Below, in pieces: positions 9,233 through 21,400 of a stretch of 64,000 nt of DNA. Below the pieces are notes generated by a model. The model saw only the letters and a list, made by a program, of their open reading frames with translations, was not told the origin of the DNA and ran no database searches. The stretch is from Paramyrothecium sp. XJ0827. Lineage: Eukaryota > Ascomycota > Sordariomycetes > Hypocreales > Stachybotryaceae. Where the stretch lies: the NCBI GenBank assembly GCA_020881915.1, contig JAJFPB010000003.1, positions 5,332,001 through 5,396,000 on the forward strand. The letters run 5' to 3'. Each line of letters starts with the position of its first letter. Position 1 is the stretch's first letter. Both the position numbers and the translations under genes were made by a program.

Positions 9233-12200
9233 TACGGTGGCACGCTGTAGGAGTTGAATACAACCCAATCCTCAACAGCTCTTTGATGATCTCGAGGTTA
9301 GAGCGCTGTCAGGCAGTTCGCACGTCGATGGCAATGGCGTCGGCCAAGTTGAAGTTGAGATGCGGGGCACTGGCGCCATATCCATCCACCTCAGCCCCAC
9401 TGAGACCTTCGCAATTTTCCGTTAATAAGGCGGCATCCCCGACACCTCCGCGAAGTTGAACCAACGACGCAGCACCTACACTCTTGCAATAATTTTGACA
9501 ACCTCAACAAGTGAATGCAAGTGAGCTCGAGTAACCCTAAAGAGGTCAGCACGGACGAAGAAGCTTTCTGTGATGCTGAGATCATTGCTCCGAATTTCGG
9601 ATCCTTTCAATGCAGAGCGAGACCTGCATTTCGTTGCGTCTTCAAGAGGGGAAGATTCTCTGTCCACACTCAATTTTCCATTGATCTTCTCTTTTTAGAA
9701 AATTTGTCATCCTGATAGCACAACTCACCAACGCTTCATTTACTGCTTTACCGACAACACGAGCAGGTAGCCTGCATCAGCGGCCTAGTCAAGAAAATGG
9801 CAGATGGAGGATTGCCAATATCACCTCGGGGGAATTTGCGGTCTCAAGACCCAATAACGCCAACCGGTATTGAAACACTAGACAAAAGATCGTTTACAAT
9901 TAACGTACCGCCTCAGTTTTCGTTCCCACAACTTGCGGGTAAGGCAGACGTTTTGTTGACCGGCCTGACCACTATTTCCGGCTTGACTCAATTTTAGGCA
10001 AAAAGTAGGTTCAGGTCAACATGCTCGAATTAGGTTTGATGTCGGAAGAACTGTAATATTGACAGACCTGCCTTTTCGAGCCAACTCTTACCCAACACGC
10101 GCGGCCATCTCACGCCCTTGACGTCGCTAGTAGTGTCTACTTAGAATTCCTTCCACCTCAATTTTGGCATGGCTCATCTTCCATGTTGGGAAAGGAATGG
10201 TGACCTCCAAGTGGCTACTATACCCCCTTCAAGGGCCACATGATACGACGTCGTTTGAAGCCGTTAGTGCACCACGCGTGGACATCACGGAGGGGTGTGG
10301 AAAGAGCAAGGATTCGTCGCCAAAAATCCATGTGATCTCGTCCCAGCAGTACAAGCTCTCAACAAAACCATGATTGTGTTTTGGCCCAGACCCCTGTAAT
10401 TGGGCATGTAAGCCTCGCCAAAAGGAGATAATCGTTTATGTCGGCATCCTTGCATGCGCGTAGATTCGACATGCATCATCTAGCGTGAACTCGTAGACAG
10501 AATAGCTGATTGGGCAGAAGGCATCTAGATAGCCGAGGGATCATTATCGCTGTCTCCAGCTCGCAACCTAGTTCCCGGGGTAGCTCCACAGTAGTATGAT
10601 CTGAGATGAAGTGTCTGCGACGGCAAGCTTTCTGATGACCATGGTCATGAGATTAGAGCATGAAGATTAAAACGAGTTCTGGCTTCACTTCAAAGTGATT
10701 GAACATGAACCTCTCATTCTACTGGGAATTCTAGCCTCCAATATTCGCTCTTGGATCAAACTGTTTAGTATGGAAAACATTTCTACCCTGTTGCACGCTG
10801 CATCTATTTAAGCACAAGTCTGTAGACTGTTGATTTCTCGGTCTTTCCCATGAGACACGACAGATTGTGTAGATTTAGAAGCAGAACAGTGACCAATTTC
10901 ATCTCGTAATATACCGGTGACCACGTGGGTAAATCTCAATGATCACATTGGCCATGACATCTCGAAATAACTCATAATGCTGGTTTGCTACCTTTTGTAC
11001 GTGGCAGACTATCGTACTGAGTCTGTGTTGGTACTGACAAGTTTTCGTGGACTCTTGGAACTCGTAGTATTGTGCAGTTTTAACTTTCTTGCTTACCTAT
11101 TAGTGACGTTGCGAGAGTGAGCACTAAGGAGAAGGATTGTTGGTGACAGTATGGAACGAGGTGCATAAGCACTCCTGACCCTTGGCTAACCATGCGGTCA
11201 TCAAGCCGAGTATCCGTCGCCAAACGAACACGACCCCGGGCTATTTCTCTCGGGTACCGATCAGCAACGCAAGGAAGAATATAACCCAGTCTGCCTTATG
11301 TAGCCGAGGGTTTTTGATTGGACAAGCTCTTAGAATGATCATATTGCCGAGCACTCGCTTCATGGATGCTTCTTTCAGACGAAGAGGCATCTAAAAACTA
11401 CTTTAGAAGGATCATCTAGATGTTACAGTTTCAGCGGAGGATATATAACACTGGATGGCCATGTACAACATCCCAATTCCACTATACTGATAATAGAGAC
11501 CAGCACTTGTTCTCAAAGCTTACACAATCTTGAAATGCAGAACCTCTCATGTGCGCCTATGACACGAAAAATATCTGGTGCCTGACCCCCACAAGGTTGA
11601 TCCAAAGAGTGTATCTTGGCAGTGCTGCGGGGTTGGTGGCCGCCACCCAGGTCTACAAGCCGGGTAGACGGGTGCGTTTCGCCGAAGCCAAGAGACTACT
11701 GGCTAAAAACCCTTGTAAGACTACACGCAGGGCTTCAAACCTTCGGGGACATTCCTGTGAGTGTATCTAAAAAAGCTCGATCGATACAGCGACTCATGTA
11801 GACAGATATTGAGGTGACGTTCATATGTGTCCTACGGCTCACTTAAGTCGAGAAATGAGTAAATCCCGCAGAGACCACATTCCATTGCTTCTACTGCCCT
11901 GCTAGAATGAAAAGCAGGATCACTGTATCATGTTCTGATCGTGGTGCCGCTTGAGCTTCAACAACAACCCCCCTTGCCACTTAGCGGCGCATGATTCCCA
12001 TCCGGGAACTTCAAATCCTCAGCTTACTTCATGCCGCGCTTGATTTGCTTACATGGAGTCTGGTCCAGACTAAATAGCCTATTCGAGTTTGTTCTTCACC
12101 GACATTTGTCTCTGAGAGCTGGGCTAGTTGTCATATGACATCGCCTAGGACAAGCCTATGGTCTACGCTTGATCGATTCTTGGCCATTTTAGCCACTTTG

Positions 12201-12392
12201 GAACTAGCCACCCTTGGTCGAAACATCCCCTTTACGTACAGGATGCATGCTGAACAATACTAGAGATGGGGGTTGACGTGAGGATGCGACACATATAAAG
12301 AGGCCAAACCGCCCTTCCAGTTATTGAAGGGAGATCATTATCCACAACAATTACAACCTTTTCACAGTATTTCAACTGAAGTTACATTCAAT
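9233..12392. other. 3.2 kb gene-poor region
   Basis: Only short open frames occur on either strand. None shows a family motif, a signal peptide or a splice pattern I could defend. A frame at about 11597-11770 reads VYLGSAAGLVAATQVY-like sequence, faintly like a small membrane protein, but has no clear start or partner exon. A TATAAAG at about 12294-12300 belongs to the following secreted-protein gene. Confidence 0.35.
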
Positions 12393-12852
12393 ATGCAGTT
12401 CAAGACCGGTCTTCTGGCTCTAGCCCTTGCCATCTCTGGCACGTCCGCGGCACCCTCTTCTGCCGTCGAGGAGCGCCAAACCGGTACATATCGAGGATTC
12501 TACCACGTCCAGTACTACTCTGGACCCGATTGCACTGGCACCTTGCTCACTGGCGACATTTTCGTCGACACGACCACTAACAACGATTGCATCGTTCCCC
12601 CTGCCTCGGACGACTTCCCCAACCAAAGTTGGAGAGTTCGGACAATCGATGGAAACCCACGACCACGTACGTCGCACCTAAATTGAGGGCGATCACGCAG
12701 TGACTTTACTAACAAGTACCAATACAGTGAAGATTACTACCTACACGAGCTGCATCACGGTTGGGTCATCAGCCTTTACAATTTTGGAGCCCACTACTCC
12801 TATTTTCAGCTGCTTCAACTTTGGCATTGGTGGTGGTCAATTCCAGAACTAG
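12393..12852 (+). CDS. Small secreted four-cysteine protein
   Basis: A 132-residue secreted protein in two exons, 12393-12666 and 12728-12852. The joined frame ends at TAG. Residues 1-19 or so are a signal peptide (MQFKTGLLALALAISGTSAA), followed by SSAVEERQTG, a propeptide-like start common in fungal secreted proteins. The mature part has four cysteines in the contexts PDCTG, NDCIV, TSCIT and FSCFN, enough for two disulfides. A TATAAAG lies about 95 bases upstream of the ATG. I recognise no family. It could be a small apoplastic protein or effector-like protein; no function is shown. Confidence 0.72.
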
Positions 12853-13326
12853 TACTCTTATGGCCCATTAGGATCTATGAAAGGATGATCACATAATCGA
12901 AAGAATACAGAACTGTTAAGTCAATGATGACACAATCATCGCGTTGAGCGTCACCCCGATATCCAGTGAAGTTTGATCACTACTCAAGATGCATGTGCCC
13001 CATGCAGATGGCCCGTGCAGGGTGTCTAGCTTTTGGGCCTTGAGTCGGCAGTAAGAAAACCAATACCTCGCCAGGAAGCTTTGCAGTGGTTGAAGTGTCA
13101 TTCAATAGCCAATCATATTTTATGCAGGATGAAGTTTCGAAGTGTTTGGGAGGTCCCGGCCTCACACAAGACAGCAACGAGAGGTAGATATTTGCATATG
13201 TTCTACTGCTCCGTAGACGTAGTTTTCATGTGCTTCAACTCTTCTAATAACAACTCAAGATACAAAGAAACAGGTCAAAAGATTAGGCACTGGGCCTTTT
13301 TTCTGCTATGGAAGTCCCAAATTCAC
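12853..13326. other. Convergent intergenic region
   Basis: This is the 3' flank of the small secreted protein and of the DHA2 transporter. Nothing else was seen. Confidence 0.4.
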
Positions 13327-15189
13327 CTAACCGTAGAGTTTTGCGTTGACCTTGAATCTAAAGATGAGCAGTAAAACAAATGAACCTCCAACAATACATA
13401 AAATGTATGCATTGCTCATCGCATTGACGACCTCGCGAATGATCTCGCCTTGCAGTTCTTGCGGAAGGTCCCGAAGCAGGGGGCTGCTTGGATCGGAGAT
13501 GATTGTGCTGACTTCCAGTGGGTTGAGGTTGGGAAGTATGGCGGATACCCCAGCTGTCGCCTTGTTGAGAAAAACGGCGTTGGCAATGCCTAGTGCGATT
13601 GTTGGCCCTCCCAGCTGGGCAAATGCCTCCCATCCAGTACTGCGCGGGATATCCTGTGGTTCGACCATGATTGAGGCAACGGCAAATGAGAGCTGTGTGC
13701 TGGCTCCTGATCCCAGCCCTAACAAGACTTGGTAGCCATAAATGTTGGCTAGAGAAGTATGCTCATCAACAGTGTAAAGCAAGGCGGCACCGGGAACACA
13801 CATTACGCCGGCAAAGATATACCAGGGGACGTAATAGCCTGTCTTGCCGACAAGCCAGCCCGATAGGATGGCGATGACTGTCTGGAATGCAACAAATGGC
13901 AGCATGCGCACGCCGGCTGTGATCTCCGAGTCCGCCCTGACGAATTGGAAATAGAGGGGAAGAAAATAGACTGGCACGAAGACGCAGGTAGCCGCGCAAG
14001 CGACCTCGAGGAAGAGCACGATCATGGCGGTCGACTTGGCAAAGTGGATGGGGAACATGCGTCGTTCAGGAGCAGTTCCAATGGCGAAAATCTGTTGGCC
14101 CAGGAAGGCCAGGAGCAGAACGAAGGCGAGAACGAAGAGGGCGATAACCTCAGCCGAGTTCCAGGCATACTGGACGCCTCCAAACGAGATGGCCATTACG
14201 ATGGACACAATAAGGCCGCATACCAAGACGGTTCCCAGATAGTCGACCTCAAGGGCTCGTTGTTTGATCGTCTGACCAGGTCGTGGGTTGAGGATTGGTA
14301 GGAGGAATATGTAGACGGGTGCACAAATACCTCCGATCACAAGGTTTCTGGAACCAAATGTTAGTAGTCCATTGGTCTTTGGTTTGCGCTTCGGTCCACT
14401 CACATGTAGAATCCCCAGCGCCAAGTGGCACTGCTTGACGCGAAGCCTCCACCAACGATGGGGCCGAGCACTGTGCCTGCACCGAACGTGATGCCGACGA
14501 GGTTCAAATACAAGGGACGCTCTCGTTCCGACGTCATCTGCGTCAAGATTGCCATAGAGCCAAAATACCTCGATTTCAGTCAGTATTCGTGCTTGGCGCC
14601 TCCAAGGATTTCCCAACTTACATGCCAGAGCCTCCAACACCACAGATGGCGCGCCCAACGATGAGAGCATTCATCGTAGGTGCAGCTCCACACACGGCGG
14701 AGCCGACGGCGAATATGACAAAACTCGAGCAAAATGTCCATTTGCTACTAAAGCGCCCATACATGTCTCCCCTGCAATCGATCAATCAATGCCAAGATCT
14801 TGTAGCGAAGCGGCCATCGCTTACCATAAGAAATTGGTACCCCAGGAGGATGCGAAGAACGCGACTGGGAGCCAAGCCAGCTTGTCCAAGGATTGGAAGT
14901 CATTTACCACAGCTGGCTGTATATTGGCGGCAACGGTATTGTCCATGGCAAACAAGAAGTTTGCCATGAGAATACTGGCGACTACCAAGAACCAGGCAAT
15001 GCCTTGGACTTTGCGAGGCGGCACTTCCGGCTTGGGCGGCTCCTTTGCGGCCTCGAGTTCCTTCTCGTCGTTGGAACTCCCGTTTGCAAAGAGCTCCTGG
15101 CCGGAAGCTCCCTGGCCAGATTGTACGCCTGGATGGGCCGTATCCATGTCTGCTATACCAGCGTCGGCTTTCGGTGTGTTGTCGACCAT
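13327..15189 (-). CDS. MFS drug-efflux transporter (DHA2, 14 helices)
   Basis: Plasma-membrane drug:H+ antiporter of the DHA2 family, 566 residues. Exons: 15189-14825, 14771-14622, 14568-14404, 14347-13327, all in phase. After an acidic cytosolic tail of about 75 residues the first helix reads [26 protein letters not shown], split across the D-x-T-V family signature [12 protein letters not shown]. Then come [23 protein letters not shown] (motif A), [16 protein letters not shown], and motif C-like [12 protein letters not shown] with FYINLVIGG at an exon junction. Fourteen hydrophobic segments fit the length. A CCGA-N6-TCGG palindrome lies about 355 bases upstream of its start, as in the PKS, oxidase and P450 promoters. 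It is therefore likely to be the export pump of the cluster product. Confidence 0.93.
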
Positions 15190-16446
15190 CTTGACAGACT
15201 GCCTCTCGTCTTCGATGTTGGTATGGTCACTCTTCGATCCGCGGTCAGAGGCTCTGGGCTGCTGAAGTGTACGGTTGTGTTGAACTGGTTGTTCGAGATG
15301 GTAAGTTGACAGTAAGGTAAAGGCTTTTTGAGAAACCTGTGCTTGCCTTTGCGAACAGGTAATTTCCGTAAGAACAAACACAGATCTACCTATCGTAGCC
15401 TTTGATTAGAAATCATGGCCTCTCCGAAATGAAAAGAATCTAAACATTTGGGAGACCATCGAACGCCCCTTGCAGCCGGAAATGACACCCGAACATCAAT
15501 GATACCCGTCGCTTGCGGCAGGCGAATCCCCACAAAATTTCGGCCGACGATTGTCGGTCGATGATTTCCAGCCAACCACAGGAGCACTGTCGGGTGCCAC
15601 AGCGACGCTGACTTAGAGCCTTGCGACGCCGACCGCAAAGTCATTTGTAAGCCATGTTTTTGAAGATCGTAGCAGTTGTTGGGATGGTCCATGGCTGAAG
15701 GATGTCGTGGCTGTCGCTTCTGATCCTACCCCATCATTTTAGCCTGGGCAGACTGAGAAGACAATAAACCGACTGTAACCCAACCACAACATGTTCTGTT
15801 CCATATATCATCTTCTGTTCTTTTAGTGCGGCTCCACACAGCCACACTCGCGACAACAGCCGACAACAGCGTCGGTTGACTGGAGGGGCAAAGATATATT
15901 CTTGTGAAGTAGAACGCCTGCAGACTCGGATTGATGTTAGCATGAAAACCATAGAGTAAGGACTAGCAGACCCCATGCACATCTGCAACTTCACTGTAAG
16001 TAGTTGAGCATATGCTTTTAGACAAAGCAAAGTTGATTGTTCATTAATGAGTAAAATTGGGAATTCTTCGACTAAGCGGGACTGTGCAGCCCTTCTCTGT
16101 CACTGTTTACTGTTACTGCCGTTGATTTACTTAGCCTGTCATTACCTCGAGTCGCAACTGGTCCATTGCCAAGAAGTATTCAACGTCGAAATACTAGCGG
16201 TCCAATTGCTGCAACACTTGGTGCCTCAATTAGGTTCATGTCACAGCCTTGAATTATGTCTCTGCACATGGCTGGTGATCTCACGAAGAAAAAACAATGA
16301 CATGAACAAAGTGCTCATTGGTAATTCACTCAAAATTGGCTACTGACCATGCTTTCAATTACATGCTTGAAGGTTATCTGACGTCTGACCTGGTAGTTCA
16401 AACAGACGAATCAATGTAACAGGAACTGCCTGATTGCTTTGTTGCC
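15190..16446. other. Promoter of DHA2 gene; no coding sequence seen
   Basis: The region holds the palindrome at 15544-15557 and the second copy of the 19-base sequence AGCCTGGGCAGACTGAGAA (about 15741-15759). Short frames near 15400 and 16050 lack family features and are not called. Confidence 0.4.
15544..15557. promoter_or_regulatory. Cluster palindrome CCGA-N6-TCGG, site 1
   Basis: The sequence CCGACGATTGTCGG is palindromic over CCGAC-N4-GTCGG. It lies about 355 bases upstream of the DHA2 transporter start. Opposed CGG-type half-sites suit a dimeric Zn2Cys6 regulator; binding is inferred. Confidence 0.5.
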
Positions 16447-17913
16447 CTAAACCTGCGCTTTATCTAAAGTAACTTCGATGAGACCCAGCGCACCATGCTC
16501 ATGGACCTTTTTGATGACGTATCTGGTATCTGCCTCCTTCAAAAGCGCCTCGAATTCGGAGACAGTACGCTGCTTTGCGCCGTAGCAGACCAACATCACC
16601 ATATCGGCCTGTCGCCTCTCTCGTTCCCAAATTCGGGATATCTGAGACCCCGGCTCCGGGATGATCATGTCATTAATCAACAGGGGAGTGCCGGGTGCTG
16701 ACCCCTCTAATCCAGGGACAATGGACTTGAAAATGGTGACAACATCATGGTCAGCCCAGTTGTGCGTGCATTGGCGGATGAGGTACGCTGAGGCGCCCAT
16801 GTATTTCTGAGGCTCGAAAAAGTTGGCGTGAGTGAACGTGATTCGGTCGCGCACATTGTCATTGAGCAAACGTTGACCCTGTGCTAGCATAGATTGGTCG
16901 CCGTCTTGCACAGCAAATTTCAAATGAGGGAAGACCTTCACGGACGTTTTGTTAAGAAAGCAGTTCCCAGAATTCATAACGGAGGTGTCATTGACTCACC
17001 TGGGCCAGCTCGGTGGATACGTGGCCGCTGCCACCGCCAATATCTACCACGGTGCCTTGAAGATCTGCCCATGGATAGTTGTCTCTCAACTCAACGATAT
17101 TATTGACCACTATTCGTGCATTAGGGGCCAATTTCATACGAAGGAGGCTTTGCATCCAACTGGGCTTTATCTGGTAACTCACTTTTTCGCCAGCCTGCCA
17201 TTGCCTTGGCGAAACGGCCAGAGTGTTCCGGGTGCTTTCTGTAATAATCGAAAATGGGAGTTCCAAAGCGTGAGTAAAAAGGACAGTGGATGCTATCATG
17301 CTCATAAGGATGCTGTTTCAGAGCATCGCTGGACTCTGCGCAAGCTTTGAGCATCTCATCGAAGCTAAGGTATATAATCAGCAGTTGTCATCTTGTTCTA
17401 GGCTTGGGAACCTCACGAGTAGTGCACCATCGACCTCATTTCGTCGTCCCTTTGAAGCGCAACCGAGAGGGAATTATGGCAGAAAAAGCCTGGCTTAGGC
17501 TCGTGGAAAAATCGTTTGGTGATCAATAAGCGAATCACACGACCAGTGCGGTCCTGGTCTAGGCCCGCATTCTTTGCTAGATCCTCCAGAGAAATCTCTC
17601 CTTCTGTCGGAACAAGACTGAAGAAGTTGAAGTCTAGGGCGATTTGAAACGCAGCGATTTCGTAGCCGGACACCAGGAAGTGTCGATAAAATCGTGGCGG
17701 TCCATCTAGAAGTAGTTGCAAGTCCTCCAGCTGTGCCCTTAAACGAGTTTGCAGATCCTGGAAATCCGGCTCATGAGGCAACTCTGGGCTTGTGACAGAG
17801 AACGTCGGAAGAGACACATCAGAGTCATTGAGGTAACTGATAAACTCTTTTGTGTCTTTCAAGATCCCTTCAGCGAGCTGAAGAATCGAAGCGTTGTCAT
17901 TTTCGAAAGGCAT
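16447..17913 (-). CDS. O-methyltransferase (plant COMT-like)
   Basis: SAM-dependent O-methyltransferase of 425 residues. Exons: 17913-17417, 17364-17183, 17109-17000, 16935-16447. The N-terminal half is the helical dimerisation domain (PPRFYRHFLVSGYEIAAFQI, then a winged-helix segment LAKNAGLDQDRTGRVIRLL). The C-terminal half has the SAM site VVDIGGGSGHVSTELAQ, the acidic loop FAVQDGDQS and the catalytic-histidine segment QCTHNWADHD. The joined exons restore the order MAGW, NNIVELRDNYPW, DIGGGSG. It is transcribed divergently from the PKS and shares a 549-base promoter containing the cluster palindrome, so it probably methylates a hydroxyl (for example a pyrone enol) on the PKS product. An in-frame extension upstream begins only at GTG, so the ATG at 17913 was chosen. 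Confidence 0.9.
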
Positions 17914-18462
17914 GGTGCTGGTAATTGCGTTTGTGTTGCTGGTCACAGTATGTTTGCTTTGAAGACTTCAAGCGAATTAAGAAGCCCCGATTAGATCTTC
18001 GTGTGGGCGGTTGAATTAATAAAATATGACGATTTGAACTCAATCACTTAGGAGCTTCAAGCTGCATATGCCCGATCTGACATGCATTGGCACCTGCCCG
18101 ATGAATGTCGGGTTTGATGCCCATAGTCGGCCGTAAAGGGCGATGATCATGAAGAAGGGCGAGCCGATAGGGTCGGCCGAAGTGGAGCAAGTCTCTCCGT
18201 TTGACCGATACCATGATTAAGTCCTTGTAATGGGAAGTCGGAGTTGAGCGTGTGGAAGCGGTCTATAATGTTTGCAAGTTATCATCTTGTGTTTGAGCAC
18301 AGGGGGCCTCGAAGATGGGAGAACAGATGTAAATAGAAGTCGAGTCGCGCTTCAAAGCGACAGTAGAAAACTTGTTCTCGCAGCTCAAACATTTGACCTC
18401 TTTTAGAGTCTAGCATTATATAGACACTTTATAATATATTCACTGTCAAATCCCGAACAACC
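17914..18462. promoter_or_regulatory. Bidirectional promoter of O-methyltransferase and PKS
   Basis: This is a shared 549-base upstream region. It holds the palindrome at 18098-18111 and a variant with a 5-base spacer (CCGATAGGGTCGG, 18164-18176). A TATAATATATT stretch at about 18430 lies close to the PKS ATG. Co-regulation of the two genes follows from this layout. Confidence 0.55.
18098..18111. promoter_or_regulatory. Cluster palindrome CCGA-N6-TCGG, site 2
   Basis: CCGATGAATGTCGG, flanked by C and G so that the symmetric arms extend to CCCGA/TCGGG. It is placed about 185 bases from the O-methyltransferase start and 352 from the PKS start. Confidence 0.5.
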
Positions 18463-21400
18463 ATGTCGGTTCCTTCTATCCTTGAGGGAAAGCATGAGCC
18501 AGTTGCAATTGTTGGCATGGGTAAGCAGCCACAACTCTTCCTTAAGCTTAAAAATCTTGTCAACATTCATCACTGAAACCTGCTCGTCAATAGGATGTCG
18601 CTGGGCTGGTGGCGTCAAAGACTCTCCCGGCCTATGGCAATTACTGAAAGAGAAGCGCGACGGCTGGCGAGAATTTGACAAGCCACGATTCCCCGCGAAG
18701 GGATTCTACCACGCGAGCCAAGGACGGCCGGGCTCCGTCAGACAGAAGGGCGCTTTCTTGTTGGACGAAGATCCTCTCCTTTTCGATCATGCATTCTTCG
18801 GCATCATGGGTCGTGAAGTGGAAACAATGGATCCGTCACAACGCAAGCTCCTAGAAGTAGGTAGGGACGACCTCTCCTAGATTCAAAAGAACTGCCACAG
18901 ATCATTAACCTCTGGGTCAATAGCGTACGAGGCATTTGAGAATGCGGGTGAGACGTGGGAGAGCATCTCAGGATCCCGAACTGGCGTTTATATTGGCAAC
19001 TTTGCATTGGACCATCTTTTGATCCAATCGCGCGATTGGGAGTATACTAAACCATATGCCGCAACAGGCGCAGAGACGAGCATTCTGGCAAACCGCCTCA
19101 GCTACATATTCAACCTCCATGGTCCTAGGTACGCCTCGTGCTTGAGGGTTGAGTGACGCGCGACGCTGACTTCTGGCAGTCTGGCCACTAACACAGCCTG
19201 CTCATCATCGATGTATGCGCTACACCTTGCCATCAGTGCCATTCGTAGCGGCGACTGTGACGGTGCTATCGTGGCAGCAGCGAACTGGATCAGTGACCCC
19301 AGCATGCAGATTGTGCTGGATAAGCTTGGGGCATTATCTCCCACGTCACGATGTCACACTTTCGACGCCGCCGCTGACGGATACGCACGTGGCGAAGGCT
19401 ATGTGGCTCTCTATCTAAAGAAATCCAGCTTGGCGCTGCTGGAAGAGTTGCCTATACGAGCTATGATCCGGGGTAGCGCAGTGAACGCGAATGGAAAAAC
19501 CGGCGGTATTACACGGCCAAGTGCTTGGGGCCAGGAGGATGCTATCCGCAAGGCTTATGAGAATGCCGGTGGGCTCCCGTTCTCCGACACGACCTTTTTC
19601 GAATGCCACGGGACGGGAACCCAGGCAGGCGACCCTCTGGAGGTCTCGGCAGTCGGGAATGTCTTTGCATCGTCAAGGTCAGCAGCACCCGAGGACCGTC
19701 TTCTTCTGGGGGGTATCAAGCCTAATCTAGGCCACACCGAAGGCGCAAGCGCCCTTGCCTCCATCATGAAGGTCGTGCTCTCAATTGAAGCTGGCGAGAT
19801 ACCGCCTACTTTTGGCATTGAGAAGTTGAACCCCAAGATCGACTTCGACGGAGCCAAAGTGCACGTTGTGAAGGACGCAACAATTGCATGGCCTGCGGGA
19901 AAGCTTCGCCGAGCGAGTGTGAATTCTTTCGGCTTTGGGGGAGCCAACGGTCATTGCATAATAGATCACGTTCACAACGTCCTTCCCGGCTACGTAAAGC
20001 CTGGTGTTATCCAGCCCCCCATTCAAGCCATCGGTCAATCAAATGGTCAGACAAATGGCCATCTCAACGGCCAAACAAACGGGCATTCGAACGGCCAGTC
20101 CAATGGGCATGCCAATGGCAACCTGAATAGCAACTCGATTGGCTACACCGAGAAACTGCAGAATGGCAATGGAACCACCCATTCCAACGGATCACCAAGT
20201 GCCTTGCATCACACACCCATCACGGCCATACCAAAGAAGTCAGCCAACGCTAAAGCCTCTACGCGTCGGCTAGTACTCCTACCTTTCTCCGCCCACAATG
20301 TGTCTTCCCTAAAGCTCAACATGGAAGCACTGTATCAAGCGATTCCACAATTTAGCCTAGCAGATGTCGCTTACACTCTAGGCTCTAGGCGTTCAAAGTT
20401 ACAACAGCGGTCTTTCCGTATTGTACAAAGGGATGATGTCGCGAGTGGATTCACCAATGAACAGCGCGTTTTTACTAGCCCAATCCAACCAAGCAGAATC
20501 GCTTACATATTCACTGGCCAAGGTGCGCAATGGCATGCCATGGGAAAACAACTCTTTGACTATCACGTATTTCGTTCCACGATAGTCTTTCTTGACCACG
20601 TCCTCCGGGTGCTACCAGATGGTCCCTCCTGGTCAATCGTTGACACTTTATCTGGGGAATATGAATCGGATCACATCCAATCTCCAAAGGTATCACAGGT
20701 TGCCTGTACGGCAATTCAGATTGCCATTGTCGATCTTCTTGCATCTTGGGGCGTTCGACCCACTGGTGTTGTCGGACATTCCTCTGGCGAAATGGCCGCA
20801 GCTTACGCATCTGGTTATATCACGGCTGCCGAAGCTATCACCGCTGCCTTCTTCCGCGGTGAAGCGGTTTCCAGAAATACACTGAGCGGTGCCATGCTGG
20901 CTGTCGGCTTGGGTGTAGATGCAGTTTCCGAATTCTTGGAAGGCCAAGAAGAACGTGTTAGGATCGCCGCTATAAACTCTCCTGGCAGTGTTACACTGTC
21001 CGGTGACGCAGATGCGATTGATGACCTGTCGATCACCCTGAATAAGTCTGGTATTTTCAATCGCGTGCTTCGAACCTCCGGCATGGCTTACCACTCCCAC
21101 CACATGCTTCCCGTGGGCAGTGAATACATTGAGTTGCTCCAAAAGGGGGCTGATCACATCAAGAGCCTAGGGCTCGTTGGCGAGACCCAGAAATACCCTG
21201 CTATCTCCTGGATATCATCAGTAACTCCAGACAAGGCCGTTGCTCATGGTGAACTGACCGAGAACTACTGGAGATCCAACCTTGAATCACCCGTCAGATT
21301 TGCGCAAGCAGTTACCAACTTGATGACTCCGGATAATGGAATTACCCCAGATGTGCTTGTGGAGATTGGGCCCCATGCAGCTCTCAAAGGCCCACTTGAG

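Noticed and set aside
11549..11801. Short frame VYLGSAAGLVAATQVY
   Set aside because: Weakly membrane-like, but with no good start codon, intron chain or known family.
13945..14301. 118-codon plus-strand frame inside the DHA2 gene
   Set aside because: It is antisense to transmembrane helices of the transporter; the Glu/Gly-rich translation is a typical shadow.
16047..16346. 99-codon plus-strand frame with hydrophobic start
   Set aside because: The Cys/Leu-rich composition lacks a coherent fold and lies in AT-rich promoter DNA; no homology is recognised.
18164..18176. Palindrome variant CCGA-N5-TCGG in the PKS promoter
   Set aside because: Its spacer is one base shorter than that of the other five sites, so it was not counted as a full copy.
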